Source of the DNA: Paenalcaligenes niemegkensis
GTDB lineage: Bacteria; Pseudomonadota; Gammaproteobacteria; Burkholderiales; Burkholderiaceae_B
Length of the DNA: 64,000 nt
NCBI RefSeq assembly: GCF_022230885.1
Contig: NZ_JAKGCT010000001.1
Span: 1 to 64,000, forward strand
Direction: 5' to 3'
Position numbers and translations under genes: made by a program. The notes under the pieces are model-generated. The model was not told the DNA's origin. It did no database searches and saw only the letters and a program-made list of their open reading frames with translations. This document shows positions 49,901-61,350 of the stretch, one piece after another; the first letter of the stretch is position 1, and each line of letters begins with the position of its first letter.

Positions 49901-50479
49901 ATGAAAAAACACACTATCCGTATTGTAGGCGGTGATTACCGCCGTACACCCCTTATTGTCACCGATGCTGAGGGACTTAGGCCAACTCCTGACCGGGTTC
50001 GAGAAACTTTATTTAACTGGTTACGCCACTTTTGGGAGGGCAACTTTTCTGACAAGCGCGTACTGGATCTATTCGCAGGCTCAGGCGCACTTGGCTTCGA
50101 GGCAGCTTCACACGGTGTCGCCCATGTGCAAATGGTGGAAAACAATAAACAAGCGGTAGCCGCGTTACGCTCAGTTCGAAACAAACTGGGAGCAGATACT
50201 GTCCGCATCCATGACGGAGACGCCCTTCACGTGTTGCAACGCACCGAAGCTCCTTACGACCTGATCTTTATTGATCCGCCTTTTGGTAAAAACTGGCTTG
50301 ATAAAGTGTGGCCAATTTTACCCATGGTACTTGCACCCGACGCCTTAATCTATGTAGAGTCTGAAGTTAAGGTAGAAACACCACCCCACTTTGAACTAGA
50401 ACGTGAACAACGTGCGGGACACGTATATTTCCACTTATTTAGATTTGCTGCAACGCAAGAAACAGACAATAATGCGTGA
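49901..50479 (+). CDS. rsmD: 16S rRNA (guanine966-N2)-methyltransferase
   Basis: RsmD methylates G966 of 16S rRNA. The 192-residue protein begins IRIVGGDYRRTPL with the following RPTPDRVRETLFNWL block, SAM motif VLDLFAGSGALGFEAAS (about 51) and catalytic DLIFIDPPFG (about 122). It diverges from ftsY and precedes coaD, a widely conserved order in proteobacteria. Confidence 0.95.
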   Translation: MKKHTIRIVGGDYRRTPLIVTDAEGLRPTPDRVRETLFNWLRHFWEGNFSDKRVLDLFAGSGALGFEAASHGVAHVQMVENNKQAVAALRSVRNKLGADTVRIHDGDALHVLQRTEAPYDLIFIDPPFGKNWLDKVWPILPMVLAPDALIYVESEVKVETPPHFELEREQRAGHVYFHLFRFAATQETDNNA

Positions 50480-50536
50480 CTTTACTAATTAAGTCAGTTT
50501 TACACCTGATCCTCGTCTGCTACTTTTGCCTAATAG

Positions 50537-51061
<525 letters not shown>

Positions 51062-51106
51062 TCGACCAAGTCCGCTCATTGGGTATTACACTCTGTGAAT
51101 GACTAA

Positions 51107-51385
<279 letters not shown>

Positions 51386-51403
51386 TGCTTCACCATCAGC
51401 TGC

Positions 51404-54043
51404 TCAGCGTTCAGGGGCTACGATACCCAGTAAGTCCCTGATGGTTTCGCCTAAAGAGCGATCACTAATGCTGATGTTCTGCGCAGCCTCCGCGGCGGGA
51501 TCCTCGGGGCCCAAAAGTTCATCCGTGCCGGAGCTTTGATTTGCAAGCTTATCCAGCAATCCGTTTTCCAGCGCTTGTTTTACAGAAGGCGTATTCACGC
51601 TCTCCCACTCAACGCGGTGATGAGGATGCGCTAGCGGCCCCGTCACCTGTATGGGCACTGTCACCCCCACCAACTCAGCAATCGTAAGGTCCCGTGTTAC
51701 TTCCCGGGCCTTCTGCAAGCGCAACTGAAGCGTAAGATCTAACTGCCGGTTAACGAGATCAATGTAAGCTGGCTTGGCCGTGCTGATGCGAAGACGAGGC
51801 GTCGTAGCAACAAGCGTACTGAACTCAAGCTGGCCGTTGGTGATAGCTGACTGCAGGCTTAGGGCCGCAAAATCAGTCAGTTGCTGTGGATCGAACTCGA
51901 GTCCTAACGGAGGTAGCTGAGGACCGAAGGCATTTTTAGCCACATTTAAAATATTACGCAGACCCTGTTCGACATTTAAACCGTACACACTGCCATTGGT
52001 CGCATCCAGGTTAAAACTGCCATTCAGTCCGCTTAACCACGCGGCTGGAGTATGACCGCCAGTGGTCAGCCTGAGTGCTATATCACTTTTACCGCTCGCG
52101 CGCATCTGACCGAAGCTATCTTGCAGTAACTCACCTATTTCAATGCCATAGCCATTGACGGCAGCACGCAGTGTGTTGTTCTGACTCAGACGTAACTCGC
52201 CGTTCATTTGCCCTTGATAAAACGCGGGACTCTGAAGCTTTACCCGCAAATCGCCAGCGTCAAGCACCAGGCCTGCGTTCATGTCGTCAAGACGGAAGCC
52301 TCCCATGCGCACATTTTCAAATTTCGCCTTGCCGTTGATATCAAGCATCGCCAGGGGAGAAAAATCAAACACAGGACCTGCGACTGGTCCCACAAACTCG
52401 GGAGACTCGTTAGAGTCTTCGGACTCGGCAGCCGCCGCTTGACGGCGTAAAGCCCGTACTTCTACCGAGGGGATCCAGGCCGAAGCATCCACGTGTTTAG
52501 CCAGTAAATCCAGTGTCAGAGTGGGACGCTTCAAATAGTCGTATATCCCCGATACCACCACCTCCCCTTCCCCGCTCTTGAGCTTCAGATCGCCATCCCA
52601 CTCGCGTTGACGCAAATGCCAGGTCGTGTCGCCCTCGACATCTGCGTCTGCACGGCTTTGGGACAGACCTTCATCTTCGAGGCTAAGCTTGCCGGCAATA
52701 TTATCCCATTGCAGCTGATGACTATCACGGTTCCAGTGCAGCGGGCTGCTGACTTTTAATTGCCAGGCCTGACTGGGACGTTTAACCACACCTTCCAGAC
52801 TGAAGTTTTCTGCACGCAGATCTGAGATAGAGCCATTAACCCCTGTGATATTAAGGCTTATGCCCATTACATTCTGGTCGCTTAACTTGGCGCTGCCGAC
52901 TATAGGTTCGGCCTCGGCCAGGTCAGGAGTCAGCACCAGACGGGGAACGTCCAGCGCGACATCCAGGGCAGTGTCGCTCATGTTGCCGGAACCCCGTATC
53001 ACGAGCTTCTGAAAATCAAGGGTATCGCTGCTTCGTCCGTAATTTAAGCTGGGAGTAGTCACAGAGAACTGTACATCGCTTATTGGGTTTGCACCTTTAA
53101 GCTCACCCTGCGTAGTAAGTTCAAGCGATCTGGCACGTACTAAGCTGGCGGCAGGCTCATATTCGATATTACCTCGCAACTGCATGGCTGTTGCCGTGTA
53201 ATCGGCTAAGTCACCGACTAATTGTGCGCTCAGGCGCTGAGCTGAATAACTGTCGTTATACGGATCAAGCTTTACCAGCGCTTGCCCTTCGAGCTGCGCA
53301 TCGGCAATGGGGTAATCGCCTTGCAAACTGCCTTTAAAAGCCACATCAAAAGGTTGGCCAAAGGTCATGCGACCCGTATTCACTTCCAGATTTACCACTC
53401 TGGCGATGGTATCGTTCGTTTTATCGTAAAAATGAATCTCGCCTTCCTTGAAATCCAGGCCGGCAATATCAATCTGGAAGTCGGTATCCCGTGCGTCAGG
53501 CATCACTACCGCTTTCAGTGAGGCTCCAGCCGAAGGCTTGGCCTCGTCAGCCTGTATAAGCGCGGCGTCAGCTGCCTGTGCCGACTTGATGGGACTGAAC
53601 TGACTGGCCCGGTTCGCAATAACTGGCGCCCCTTGCTCAGCCGAGCGCTGCAGCAAATCAGTAAAGTTGAAACTGCCATCGCCCTCGCGCACAATCCATG
53701 CCTTGAAACCCCGCAGCGCGACGTGATCAACCACAAACCGGTTAGACATCAGCGGCCATATAGCGACTGCAAATCTGGCGCTTTCTATAGACGCAAAAGG
53801 GTCGTCGGAAAACCGATCTGACAAAGCGACGGAATCAACTGCCAAGCCGATACGGGGAAACAACGAAAGTTCAATATCGCCGTTTATCGTCAACTTGCGC
53901 TGATAGCGCTCGTACACAATTTCTTCCAACTTATTTTTATAAGCGTTTGGATCAAAAGTCAGCAAGAAAATTGCGGCACCAACCAATGCCACAATAAACA
54001 ACCCTACCAGGCTAAATAGCCCGCGCTTAAACCATACTTTCAT
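51404..54043 (-). CDS. AsmA family protein
   Basis: AsmA proteins are inner-membrane anchored, with a large periplasmic part proposed to bridge the envelope for lipid transport. The 879-residue protein has an N-terminal membrane segment (LFSLVGLFIVALVGAAIFLL), the start motif FDPNAYKNKLEEIVYERYQR, beta-rich repeats, and the C-terminal AsmA block (LSGLNGSFNLDATNGSVYGL, DGLRNILN-like and LRISTAKPAYIDLVNRQLDL). ATG 54043 is used, with GAGG upstream; the open frame extends to 54133 without a ribosome-binding site. Confidence 0.9.
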   Translation of the reverse strand: MKVWFKRGLFSLVGLFIVALVGAAIFLLTFDPNAYKNKLEEIVYERYQRKLTINGDIELSLFPRIGLAVDSVALSDRFSDDPFASIESARFAVAIWPLMSNRFVVDHVALRGFKAWIVREGDGSFNFTDLLQRSAEQGAPVIANRASQFSPIKSAQAADAALIQADEAKPSAGASLKAVVMPDARDTDFQIDIAGLDFKEGEIHFYDKTNDTIARVVNLEVNTGRMTFGQPFDVAFKGSLQGDYPIADAQLEGQALVKLDPYNDSYSAQRLSAQLVGDLADYTATAMQLRGNIEYEPAASLVRARSLELTTQGELKGANPISDVQFSVTTPSLNYGRSSDTLDFQKLVIRGSGNMSDTALDVALDVPRLVLTPDLAEAEPIVGSAKLSDQNVMGISLNITGVNGSISDLRAENFSLEGVVKRPSQAWQLKVSSPLHWNRDSHQLQWDNIAGKLSLEDEGLSQSRADADVEGDTTWHLRQREWDGDLKLKSGEGEVVVSGIYDYLKRPTLTLDLLAKHVDASAWIPSVEVRALRRQAAAAESEDSNESPEFVGPVAGPVFDFSPLAMLDINGKAKFENVRMGGFRLDDMNAGLVLDAGDLRVKLQSPAFYQGQMNGELRLSQNNTLRAAVNGYGIEIGELLQDSFGQMRASGKSDIALRLTTGGHTPAAWLSGLNGSFNLDATNGSVYGLNVEQGLRNILNVAKNAFGPQLPPLGLEFDPQQLTDFAALSLQSAITNGQLEFSTLVATTPRLRISTAKPAYIDLVNRQLDLTLQLRLQKAREVTRDLTIAELVGVTVPIQVTGPLAHPHHRVEWESVNTPSVKQALENGLLDKLANQSSGTDELLGPEDPAAEAAQNISISDRSLGETIRDLLGIVAPER

Positions 54044-54317
54044 TGGGCCCTCAAGAAACCAAAGAGGGAGCGCACCGACACCCGCTACGCTCGCAATGCT
54101 GAATGCTACATCAACTCGTTGTACTATGCGCAATGCATGCTAAAAATGTGCACTCCTTGCGATAGGCAGGCATTAAGCTATGCTTTTTCGCCACCCCTAA
54201 TAACTAAAAGAAATATTAAAATGGCATTATTGTCTACCGTGGGCGGTACCGGCCCATTACGATTCACTTAACAATATTGCCATTACACAGACAAACCAGA
54301 CAGAGACTTACATCACT

Positions 54318-55592
54318 ATGAAACTTGAAACCTTAGCGATTCACGCTGGATACTCCCCAGATCCCACAACTAAAGCCGTAGCCGTACCAATCTATCAAAC
54401 TACAGCGTACGCCTTTGACAGCACGCAGCATGGTGCTGACCTATTCGACTTGAAAGTCCCTGGGAATATCTACACACGCATCATGAATCCCACCAATGCG
54501 GTGCTGGAAGAGCGCGTTGCCGCCTTAGAAGGCGGTGTTGCCGCTCTGGCAGTCGCGTCCGGCATGGCAGCCATTACCTATGCTATACAAACGATAGCCC
54601 AAGCTGGCGACAACATTGTTTCGGTTAGTAAGCTGTATGGCGGTACGTACAATCTGTTTGCCCACACATTTCCGCGCCAGGGCATTAATGTCAAGTTTGC
54701 CCCTCATGATGACATAGCAAAACTTGAAGCGCTAATCGACGAAAACACACGCGCCGTCTTTTGTGAAACCATTGGAAATCCCGGCGGGAACCTGATCGAC
54801 TTGCAAGCGTTGGCAGATGCAGCGCACCGTCATGGCGTACCGCTTATTGTTGACAACACCGTTGCCTCGCCTGCTTTGTGCCGCCCGTTTGAACACGGCG
54901 CTGACATCGTGGTGCATTCGCTCACCAAATACCTGGGCGGACACGGCACCACAATTGGGGGTGCCGTCGTTGACTCAGGGAAATTCCCCTGGGCCGAGCA
55001 TAAAGAACGCTTTCCGATACTCAATGAGCCCGACCCCTCTTATCATGGTGTGGTGTACACCGAGGCCTTTGGTCCCGCTGCGTTTATTGGACGTTGTCGC
55101 GTGGTGCCCTTACGTAATACTGGCGCTGCGTTGTCGCCCTTCAATGCGTTCCAAATCCTGCAAGGCATAGAAACCTTGGCGTTACGCATGGAGCGCCACA
55201 CCGAGAATGCGCTCAAAGTCGCGCAGTACTTAAAAACGCACGAGCTGGTCAATTGGGTGCAGTATGCAGGCCTGGAGGATCATCCGGAACACGAACTGGC
55301 CAAGAAGTACATGGGTGGAAAACCCGCTGCAATTCTGAGTTTCGGCCTTAAAGGTGGCCGCGAAAATGGCGCCAGGTTTATTGATGCGTTGCAGCTAATT
55401 ACACGGCTCGTCAACATCGGCGATGCTAAGTCGCTGGCATGTCACCCTGCCACCACCACTCACCGCCAGCTAAACGAAGAAGAACTGGAAGCGGCTGGCG
55501 TCAAACTGGATATGGTTCGTTTATCGATTGGTATCGAACACATTGACGACATCTTGGCCGACCTGGAACAAGCGCTGTCTGCCAGCAAATAA
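54318..55592 (+). CDS. metY: O-acetylhomoserine sulfhydrylase
   Basis: MetY makes homocysteine directly from O-acetylhomoserine and sulfide, so it uses the product of the sulfate pathway begun by cysHDN. The 424-residue PLP enzyme has the family start [22 protein letters not shown]-binding [16 protein letters not shown], Lys in [19 protein letters not shown] (about 200-218) and the end block [18 protein letters not shown]. The 274-bp gap upstream shows promoter-like AT-rich sequence but no fold I can match to a SAM riboswitch. Confidence 0.95.
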   Translation: MKLETLAIHAGYSPDPTTKAVAVPIYQTTAYAFDSTQHGADLFDLKVPGNIYTRIMNPTNAVLEERVAALEGGVAALAVASGMAAITYAIQTIAQAGDNIVSVSKLYGGTYNLFAHTFPRQGINVKFAPHDDIAKLEALIDENTRAVFCETIGNPGGNLIDLQALADAAHRHGVPLIVDNTVASPALCRPFEHGADIVVHSLTKYLGGHGTTIGGAVVDSGKFPWAEHKERFPILNEPDPSYHGVVYTEAFGPAAFIGRCRVVPLRNTGAALSPFNAFQILQGIETLALRMERHTENALKVAQYLKTHELVNWVQYAGLEDHPEHELAKKYMGGKPAAILSFGLKGGRENGARFIDALQLITRLVNIGDAKSLACHPATTTHRQLNEEELEAAGVKLDMVRLSIGIEHIDDILADLEQALSASK

Positions 55593-55607
55593 AAGCCTAT
55601 CCCCATC

Positions 55608-55648
55608 GGACTGGGCGCTTAACCCTTATTAAGCTAAAAGCCCAGTCC
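55608..55648. terminator. Hairpin after metY
   Basis: GGACTGGGC (55608-55616) and GCCCAGTCC (55640-55648) pair perfectly over 9 bp with a 23-nt loop, 15 nt past the metY stop. There is no T run, so termination strength is doubtful. Confidence 0.5.
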
Positions 55649-55716
55649 TGCTGAACTGCCCTCTGGAAGTCTGACTTCCATCTATGGTCAAAAAGCTTTA
55701 GTTAGGAAGCGAATTC

Positions 55717-56121
55717 TTATTCGCCCAGCTTTAGCACAGATTCCAGCAGAGCCTGGGTGTCGAGTGATTTCATATCGCCAGTGGCTCCTACGGCGCGCAT
55801 CAGAATTGGCAGCAGAGTCGGCAAATGAGACAACACTTGTTTTGAGCTAAGTCCGCTATGCTCGGCCATGTCGCTGATCATCGGTGTACCCAGGACTGAC
55901 TGAAGCTGATCCGCATTAACGGGGAGGCTCTCTTCGCGGCTCATCCACGATGACACTACCGTCGCCAAACCGCCCTGATTAAAGGCAGCCACCAGGCCAG
56001 CCACGCCGCCGGGGTAGCCTTTTACCGCAGACACCAGCGCCGGAACAAGGCTTGCACGCTCTTGCTGCACCGGGCTAAAGGCAGTTGAAGCCACAGTCTT
56101 GAGGGAATTAAAGATACTCAT
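55717..56121 (-). CDS. YidB family (DUF937) protein
   Basis: This 134-residue protein matches the YidB/DUF937 pattern: GGVAGLVAAFNQGGLATVVSSW (first 20 residues GGVAGLVAAFNQGGLATVVS, about 46-65), then NADQLQSVLGTPMISDMAEHS and SHLPTLLPILM. The family is small, soluble and of unknown function. ATG 56121 is preceded by TGGAG; a longer start at 56142 is less likely. It converges with metY. Confidence 0.8.
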   Translation of the reverse strand: MSIFNSLKTVASTAFSPVQQERASLVPALVSAVKGYPGGVAGLVAAFNQGGLATVVSSWMSREESLPVNADQLQSVLGTPMISDMAEHSGLSSKQVLSHLPTLLPILMRAVGATGDMKSLDTQALLESVLKLGE

Positions 56122-56246
56122 TTTTTGCTCCACAGGCATCAAAGTTAGCTATTTAGATAATTGTGCCTTGCTTCGCAAGCAAAGGGGCAAAACAAATGCA
56201 AACAGGTGTTGCCATGGCAGCACCTGCCACCGTCAGTCAGGCGCCG

Positions 56247-57751
56247 TTAGTCTCCGAATTGTATACCTTGGGCCAAAGGCAAAGCACGCGAGTAGTTTAT
56301 GGTATTGGTCGCTCTGCGCATATAGAGCTTCCATGCATCCGACCCGGACTCCCTGCCGCCGCCTGTTTCTTTCTCGCCCCCAAAAGCTCCGCCTATTTCA
56401 GCCCCTGAGGTCCCGATGTTCACATTGGCAATGCCGCAATCGGATCCCTCTGTTCCCAGAAAACGTTCTGCTTCGCGAACATCGTTGCTGAAAATCGCGG
56501 ACGACAAGCCTTGAGGCACATCATTCTGCATCTGGATCGCATCGTCAAACTCTGCGTAAGGCATCACATACAGAATAGGAGCAAAGGTTTCATGACGCAC
56601 GATTTCGGTTTGTGCAGGCATTTGCACCAAGGCAGGTTTTACATAGTAAGCATCCGGAAAGTCCTCGGTTAACAAGCGTTCGCCTCCATACACTTTACCC
56701 CCTTGATCGACGGCAGCTTTTAGCGCCACTTGCATCGCCTCAAAAGAAGCCTGGTCAATTAACGGGCCGACCAGCGTGGTGCTGTCCAGAGGATTACCGA
56801 CTGGAGCGCTGTCGTAGGCTTTGAGCAAACGCGAAACAAGCTCATCCGCAATGCTCTCATGAGCAATAACACGCCTGGTTGAGGTGCAACGCTGCCCTGC
56901 TGTGCCAATGGCCCCAAAGAGAATACCGCGTACAGCCAGATCAAGATCAGCCGAGTCACTGACAAGGATCGCATTGTTACCGCCCAGCTCAAGCAGGCTG
57001 CGACCAAATCGTGCAGCGACACGTGGCCCCACTATGCGTCCCATACGGGTAGAACCAGTGGCTGAAACGAGCGCAACATCGGGATGATCTACCATTGCTT
57101 CCCCTAGCTCATGCCCTCCAACCATGACTTGTGACAAAGCAGGGGAGCATCTCCGAAGCGTTGAAGGGCCCGCTCAAACAAAGCCTGACACGCCAGCGCC
57201 GTCAACGGTGATTTTTCTGAAGGCTTCCAAACCACGGCATTGCCGCACACTAATGCCAATGTGGTATTCCAGGACCATACAGCTACCGGAAAGTTGAAAG
57301 CGGAAATCACCCCAACCACCCCCAGCGGATGCCATGTTTCCATCATGCGATGCCCGGGGCGCTCTGAAGCGATGGTCAAGCCATAAAGCTGACGCGACAG
57401 ACCGACGGCAAAGTCACAAATATCGATCATTTCCTGAACCTCTCCCGCACCTTCGGCCAAAATCTTGCCCGCTTCTACAGACACAAGACGACCCAGTTTT
57501 TCTTTCTCCTCGCGCAACACCTCACCAAAAATACGCACCAGCTCACCACGGCGCGGCGCAGGAACGGAGCGCCAACCCAGATGGGCCTGTTTAGCGGCCT
57601 GAATCGCTTCAGCCATGTCGCCAGGCCCTTGCTCGACAACAGTCGCTATACGTTTTCCATCGATAGGCGAATGCACTTCCAGCGTTCCGTCACGCAACCT
57701 CGCCATATTAAGGCCAAGAGATTCAAGCAGTTCTGTGCTTTGCATTTTCAT
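56247..57751 (-). CDS. amaB: ALDH7-type aldehyde dehydrogenase (apparent frameshift)
   Basis: This is an NAD-dependent dehydrogenase resembling the alpha-aminoadipic semialdehyde (piperideine-6-carboxylate) enzymes AmaB/ALDH7A1 of lysine breakdown. It shows GVISAFNFPVAVWSWN (about 150), ELGGNNAILVSDSADLDLA with the general-base Glu, and GTAGQRCTSTRRV with the catalytic Cys (about 295). The frame breaks at the GGGG run 57142-57145 (CCCC on the coding strand); one more base gives DAPPALSQVMVGG and about 501 residues. It diverges from an FAD oxidase gene. The substrate is inferred from family resemblance. Confidence 0.87.
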
Positions 57752-57958
57752 TCCCGAGTAATAGTGAAAAAACAGGCTGAAAGCAGCCGTTCGCTCATTG
57801 TTTTCCAATCAGAATATCATTTTCCAAATAGAAAACTTATCCCCCAAGGGAAAACACCAAGCGCTTTAATTTCGAAATATGAAAATAATGTAGCTAACTC
57901 ACACGGCTTTTTGACTCACACCAAACAAACACAGAAATCGTTCCTGGAGTGTGGCTGT

Positions 57959-59139
57959 ATGCATGAAAACCGATACGACGTAGTTATCGTAGGAGGCGCG
58001 GCCGTTGGTAGCGCAACGGCTTACTTTTTAATGTCTAATCCCGATTTTCACGGCCGCGTACTGGTAGTGGAAAAAGATCCTAGCTACCAATACTGTGCCA
58101 CCACCTTATCTGCAGCCTCAATCAGACACCAGTTTTCCACCCCCGAAAATATACGGATGTCCTTATTTGGCACAGAGTTCTTGCGTGCTTTCGCAAGAAG
58201 AATGGCAGTCAACGGTGACACTCCTGATCCCGCCTTCGTTGAAGGGGGTATCTATTTCTTGCTACACCTGGGGGCGGCTCGGTATTGCAATCCAACGTAC
58301 GCGTCCAGCAACAGGAAGGCGCAGATATTGAACTGCTAAGCGTAAAACAATTGAAGCAACGCTATCCATGGATGAATACCTCGGGTTTAGCAGGAGGAGC
58401 CTTAGGAGTGAGTGGTGAGGGGTGGCTAGATGCTTACGGCATGATGCAGGGCATGCGACGCAAAGCCATAGCTTTAGGTGCTACTTACTGTTCGGCCAGT
58501 GTCGCAGGACTATTGCATGAGGGCGACACCATCAAGGGGGTCAGCTTATGCAATGGAGAGCAGGTGCATGCTTCTACCGTCATTAACGCTGCAGGCACCG
58601 GTGCTAAAACGCTAAGCGCCTCGGTGGGAATCGAGCTACCCGTTGAGTCTCGTAAGCGCAGCGTGTTTTATTTCAAGTCGCCAGCCGCTCTCAAGAACTG
58701 CCCCATGGTCATCGACCCATCAGGTGCGTATTTCAGGCCCGAGGGCGAGGGCTTTATTACTGGCATATCACCCGAAGTCGACGACGACCCCGAATGCTAT
58801 GACTACGACGTACAGCATGAGCTTTTTGAAAATCTCTTGTGGCCCTTATTAGCTGAACGGGTGCCGGGTTTCGAAGCTCTGCGGCTGCAACGAAGCTGGG
58901 CTGGTCATTACGACATGAACCTGATTGACCAGAACGTCATTATTGGTGAACACCCCGCTATCAAGAACCTGCTCTTTGCCAATGGTTTTAGCGGCCACGG
59001 TATGCAACAAGCGCCCGCGGTAGGCCGGGCGCTTAGCGAATTGATTGTGTATCACGCCTTCAAAACCCTGGACTTATCGCGTCTGGGCTGGAATCGCATT
59101 ATTGAACAGCGGCCTTTAATCGAGCAAAACGTAGTCTGA
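57959..59139 (+). CDS. FAD-dependent amine/amino-acid oxidase (apparent frameshift)
   Basis: This DAO-fold flavoprotein (FOXRED1/sarcosine-oxidase-like) has the N-terminal FAD motif YDVVIVGGAAVGSATAYFLM (about 6-25) and C-terminal FANGFSGHGMQQAPAVGRAL. The frame breaks at the GGGGG run 58244-58248; one more G reads VEGGYLFLATPGGGSVLQSN and gives about 393 residues. GGAG lies before ATG 57959. Divergence from an ALDH7 gene and the Liv transporter genes downstream suggest oxidation of an imported secondary amine or imino acid such as L-pipecolate; this is inference. Confidence 0.85.
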
Positions 59140-59232
59140 GGCCGTCGACTGTGCTGCACGTAACTCAACAATTAATTTAGCGCTCAGCACTACTACCTTT
59201 ACCAAGCACTACCCCACCGTCAGGAGACAATT

Positions 59233-60354
59233 ATGGAAAAGCGTTTTGGTTTACGGCTACTTGCCCTTGGACTGAGCATGGCAATGCCTTTTAGCCTGTA
59301 TGCAAATGACACCGTCAAAATTGGGATTGCCGGACCCTTTACAGGCGCTAACGCCGCATTCGGTGATCAATTATGGACAGGCGCTACGGCCGCAGCAGAA
59401 GCCATTAATACGGCCGGAGGCATTGATGGAAAGCAGATTCAACTGGTCAAGGCAGACGACGCCTGCGAGCCCAAACAAGCCGTCGCCGTCGCCAACCGAT
59501 TGGTGGATCAGGATAAGGTAGTGGCGGTTATTGGCCACTTCTGCTCTTCGAGCACCCTGCCTGCTTCAGAGATATACGACGAAGCCGACATTCTATCCAT
59601 GGCTACGGGGTCCACCCACCCCGACGTGACAGAACGGGGCCTGCCAACGGTCACTCGCATTTGCGGCCGCGATGACCAGCAAGCCACGGTCATTGGGGAC
59701 TTCATTTCCAACACGCTGAAGGCCAAACGCATTGCTGTGATTCATGACAAGGATACATACGGACGCGGCCTGGCCGAAGCCACCCGTGGAGTGATCAAAG
59801 ATCTGGGAACAGAAACAGTACTTTTCGATGGCGTGACCCGTGGAGAGCGCGATTACAACGCCTTGGTCACACGCATACGTGCAGCCAATGTCGATGCCGT
59901 GTTTTTTGGCGGTCTCTATGCCGAAGCGGGCACGCTGGTGAGGCAAATCCGCGAGCAAGGCATGACCATTCCGTACATCTCTGATGACGGTATTGTGGAC
60001 CCGGCTTTCGTCACTGCCGCTGGTGGAGCGCAGTATGCCAATGGCGTCTACATGGGCTTTCCCCGCGATCCGCGAAACATGGAAAGCAGCAAGCCTGTAA
60101 TCGCCAAACTAGAGTCTGAAGGCAAGAAAGCTGACGGCTTTACCCTCTACGCCTACGCTGGTGTAGAGGCAGTGTCTGCCGCCATAGCCGGAGCCAAAAG
60201 CCACAGCGGCACCGAACTTGCAGAGTGGCTGCAAAACAATAGGGTCGATACCGTTTTGGGCCCCAAGGAGTGGGATAGCAAGGGCGACCTCAAAGAGCCT
60301 GATTACGTCATGTACCAATGGGATGAAGACGGTGGTTATGCCGAGCTGAACTAG
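59233..60354 (+). CDS. livK: Branched-chain amino-acid type ABC transporter, binding protein
   Basis: This 373-residue periplasmic solute-binding protein has a signal peptide (LLALGLSMAMPFSLYA, cut near 24) and the type I periplasmic fold: VKIGIAGPFTGANAAFGDQL, GIDGKQIQLVKADDACEPKQ, VVAVIGHFCSSSTLPASEIY and IAVIHDKDTYGRGLAE. AGGAG precedes the ATG. It starts the operon livK-H-M-G-F. The family binds Leu/Ile/Val in E. coli, but relatives take many amino and aromatic acids, so the ligand is open. Confidence 0.93.
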   Translation: MEKRFGLRLLALGLSMAMPFSLYANDTVKIGIAGPFTGANAAFGDQLWTGATAAAEAINTAGGIDGKQIQLVKADDACEPKQAVAVANRLVDQDKVVAVIGHFCSSSTLPASEIYDEADILSMATGSTHPDVTERGLPTVTRICGRDDQQATVIGDFISNTLKAKRIAVIHDKDTYGRGLAEATRGVIKDLGTETVLFDGVTRGERDYNALVTRIRAANVDAVFFGGLYAEAGTLVRQIREQGMTIPYISDDGIVDPAFVTAAGGAQYANGVYMGFPRDPRNMESSKPVIAKLESEGKKADGFTLYAYAGVEAVSAAIAGAKSHSGTELAEWLQNNRVDTVLGPKEWDSKGDLKEPDYVMYQWDEDGGYAELN

Positions 60355-60431
60355 GTCTCTTGTCATGACTGCGACCGCGCCGTTTCGGGCGGTCGCTAAC
60401 AATCAGCTATTCGCAGTCAGGAGGCGCGTTC

Positions 60432-61349
60432 ATGGACTTTTATATTTTCGGTCAGCAAATCGTCAATGGTCTCACCCTGGGTTCTATTTACGGATTGATC
60501 GCCGTTGGCTACACCATGGTCTACGGCATTATTGGCATGATCAACTTTGCCCATGGGGACATCTACATGGTCAGTGCCTACATTAGTGCCATCACCCTGG
60601 CAATCGCCACTTTTTTCGGTATTCAATCTGTTCCCTTCGCCTTGTTGACCACCCTGATCGTCACCATGGTAATCACGGGTTTATACGGCTGGACGATTGA
60701 GCGCGCTGTATACCGCCCCCTTACCGGTACGACTCGCCTGGCCCCGCTTATCACCGCCATCGGTGTGTCACTGGTGCTGCAAAATTATGTGCAGCTGGCG
60801 CAGGGGCCGAATGTACAAGGTGTGCCTACCCTTATTGCCAGCAGCATACGCCTGGGTGATGAGAACCATTTCATACAGATACGCGTCATGAACCTCATCA
60901 TCATGGGTTTCAGCATCGCCGCTATGGCGGGACTGACCTGGCTGATACATGGAACCAGCCTGGGCAGGCAATGCCGGGCCGTACAGCAAGACCGGAAAAT
61001 GGCAACCATTCTTGGTGTCAATACAGCACGTATTGTGTCGATGGTGTTCGTCATGGGCTCGGTACTTGCCGCCATCGCTGGTGTGCTGGTGACCATGAAC
61101 TATGGCTCTTTTGACTTTTACGTTGGCTTTATCATCGGCATCAAGGCTTTTAGTGCGGCGGTGCTTGGCGGCATCGGTTCACTGCCCGGCGCTATGCTGG
61201 GTGGTTTATTACTGGGTGTGCTGGAGTCGTTATTCGCCGGCTTCATTAGTAGCGACTACAAAGACGTGTTTGCCTTTGGAGTACTGGTAGCGGTGCTGAT
61301 CTTTAAGCCCAGTGGCCTATTGGGCCGGCCTGCTGTGGAAAAGGTGTGA
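60432..61349 (+). CDS. livH: Branched-chain amino-acid type ABC transporter, permease
   Basis: This 305-residue inner-membrane permease has about eight spans. It starts [20 protein letters not shown] with [16 protein letters not shown], the LivH hallmark, and carries the ATPase-contact loop [18 protein letters not shown] (about 180). Start codon ATG 60432 follows CAGGAGGCGCGTTC. It is 1 bp upstream of livM. Confidence 0.95.
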   Translation: MDFYIFGQQIVNGLTLGSIYGLIAVGYTMVYGIIGMINFAHGDIYMVSAYISAITLAIATFFGIQSVPFALLTTLIVTMVITGLYGWTIERAVYRPLTGTTRLAPLITAIGVSLVLQNYVQLAQGPNVQGVPTLIASSIRLGDENHFIQIRVMNLIIMGFSIAAMAGLTWLIHGTSLGRQCRAVQQDRKMATILGVNTARIVSMVFVMGSVLAAIAGVLVTMNYGSFDFYVGFIIGIKAFSAAVLGGIGSLPGAMLGGLLLGVLESLFAGFISSDYKDVFAFGVLVAVLIFKPSGLLGRPAVEKV

Positions 61350-61350
61350 T

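Noticed and set aside
54044..54317. SAM riboswitch upstream of metY
   Set aside because: I could not find the conserved stems or loop sequences of SAM-I, SAM-II or SAH classes; only promoter-like AT-rich sequence is seen.
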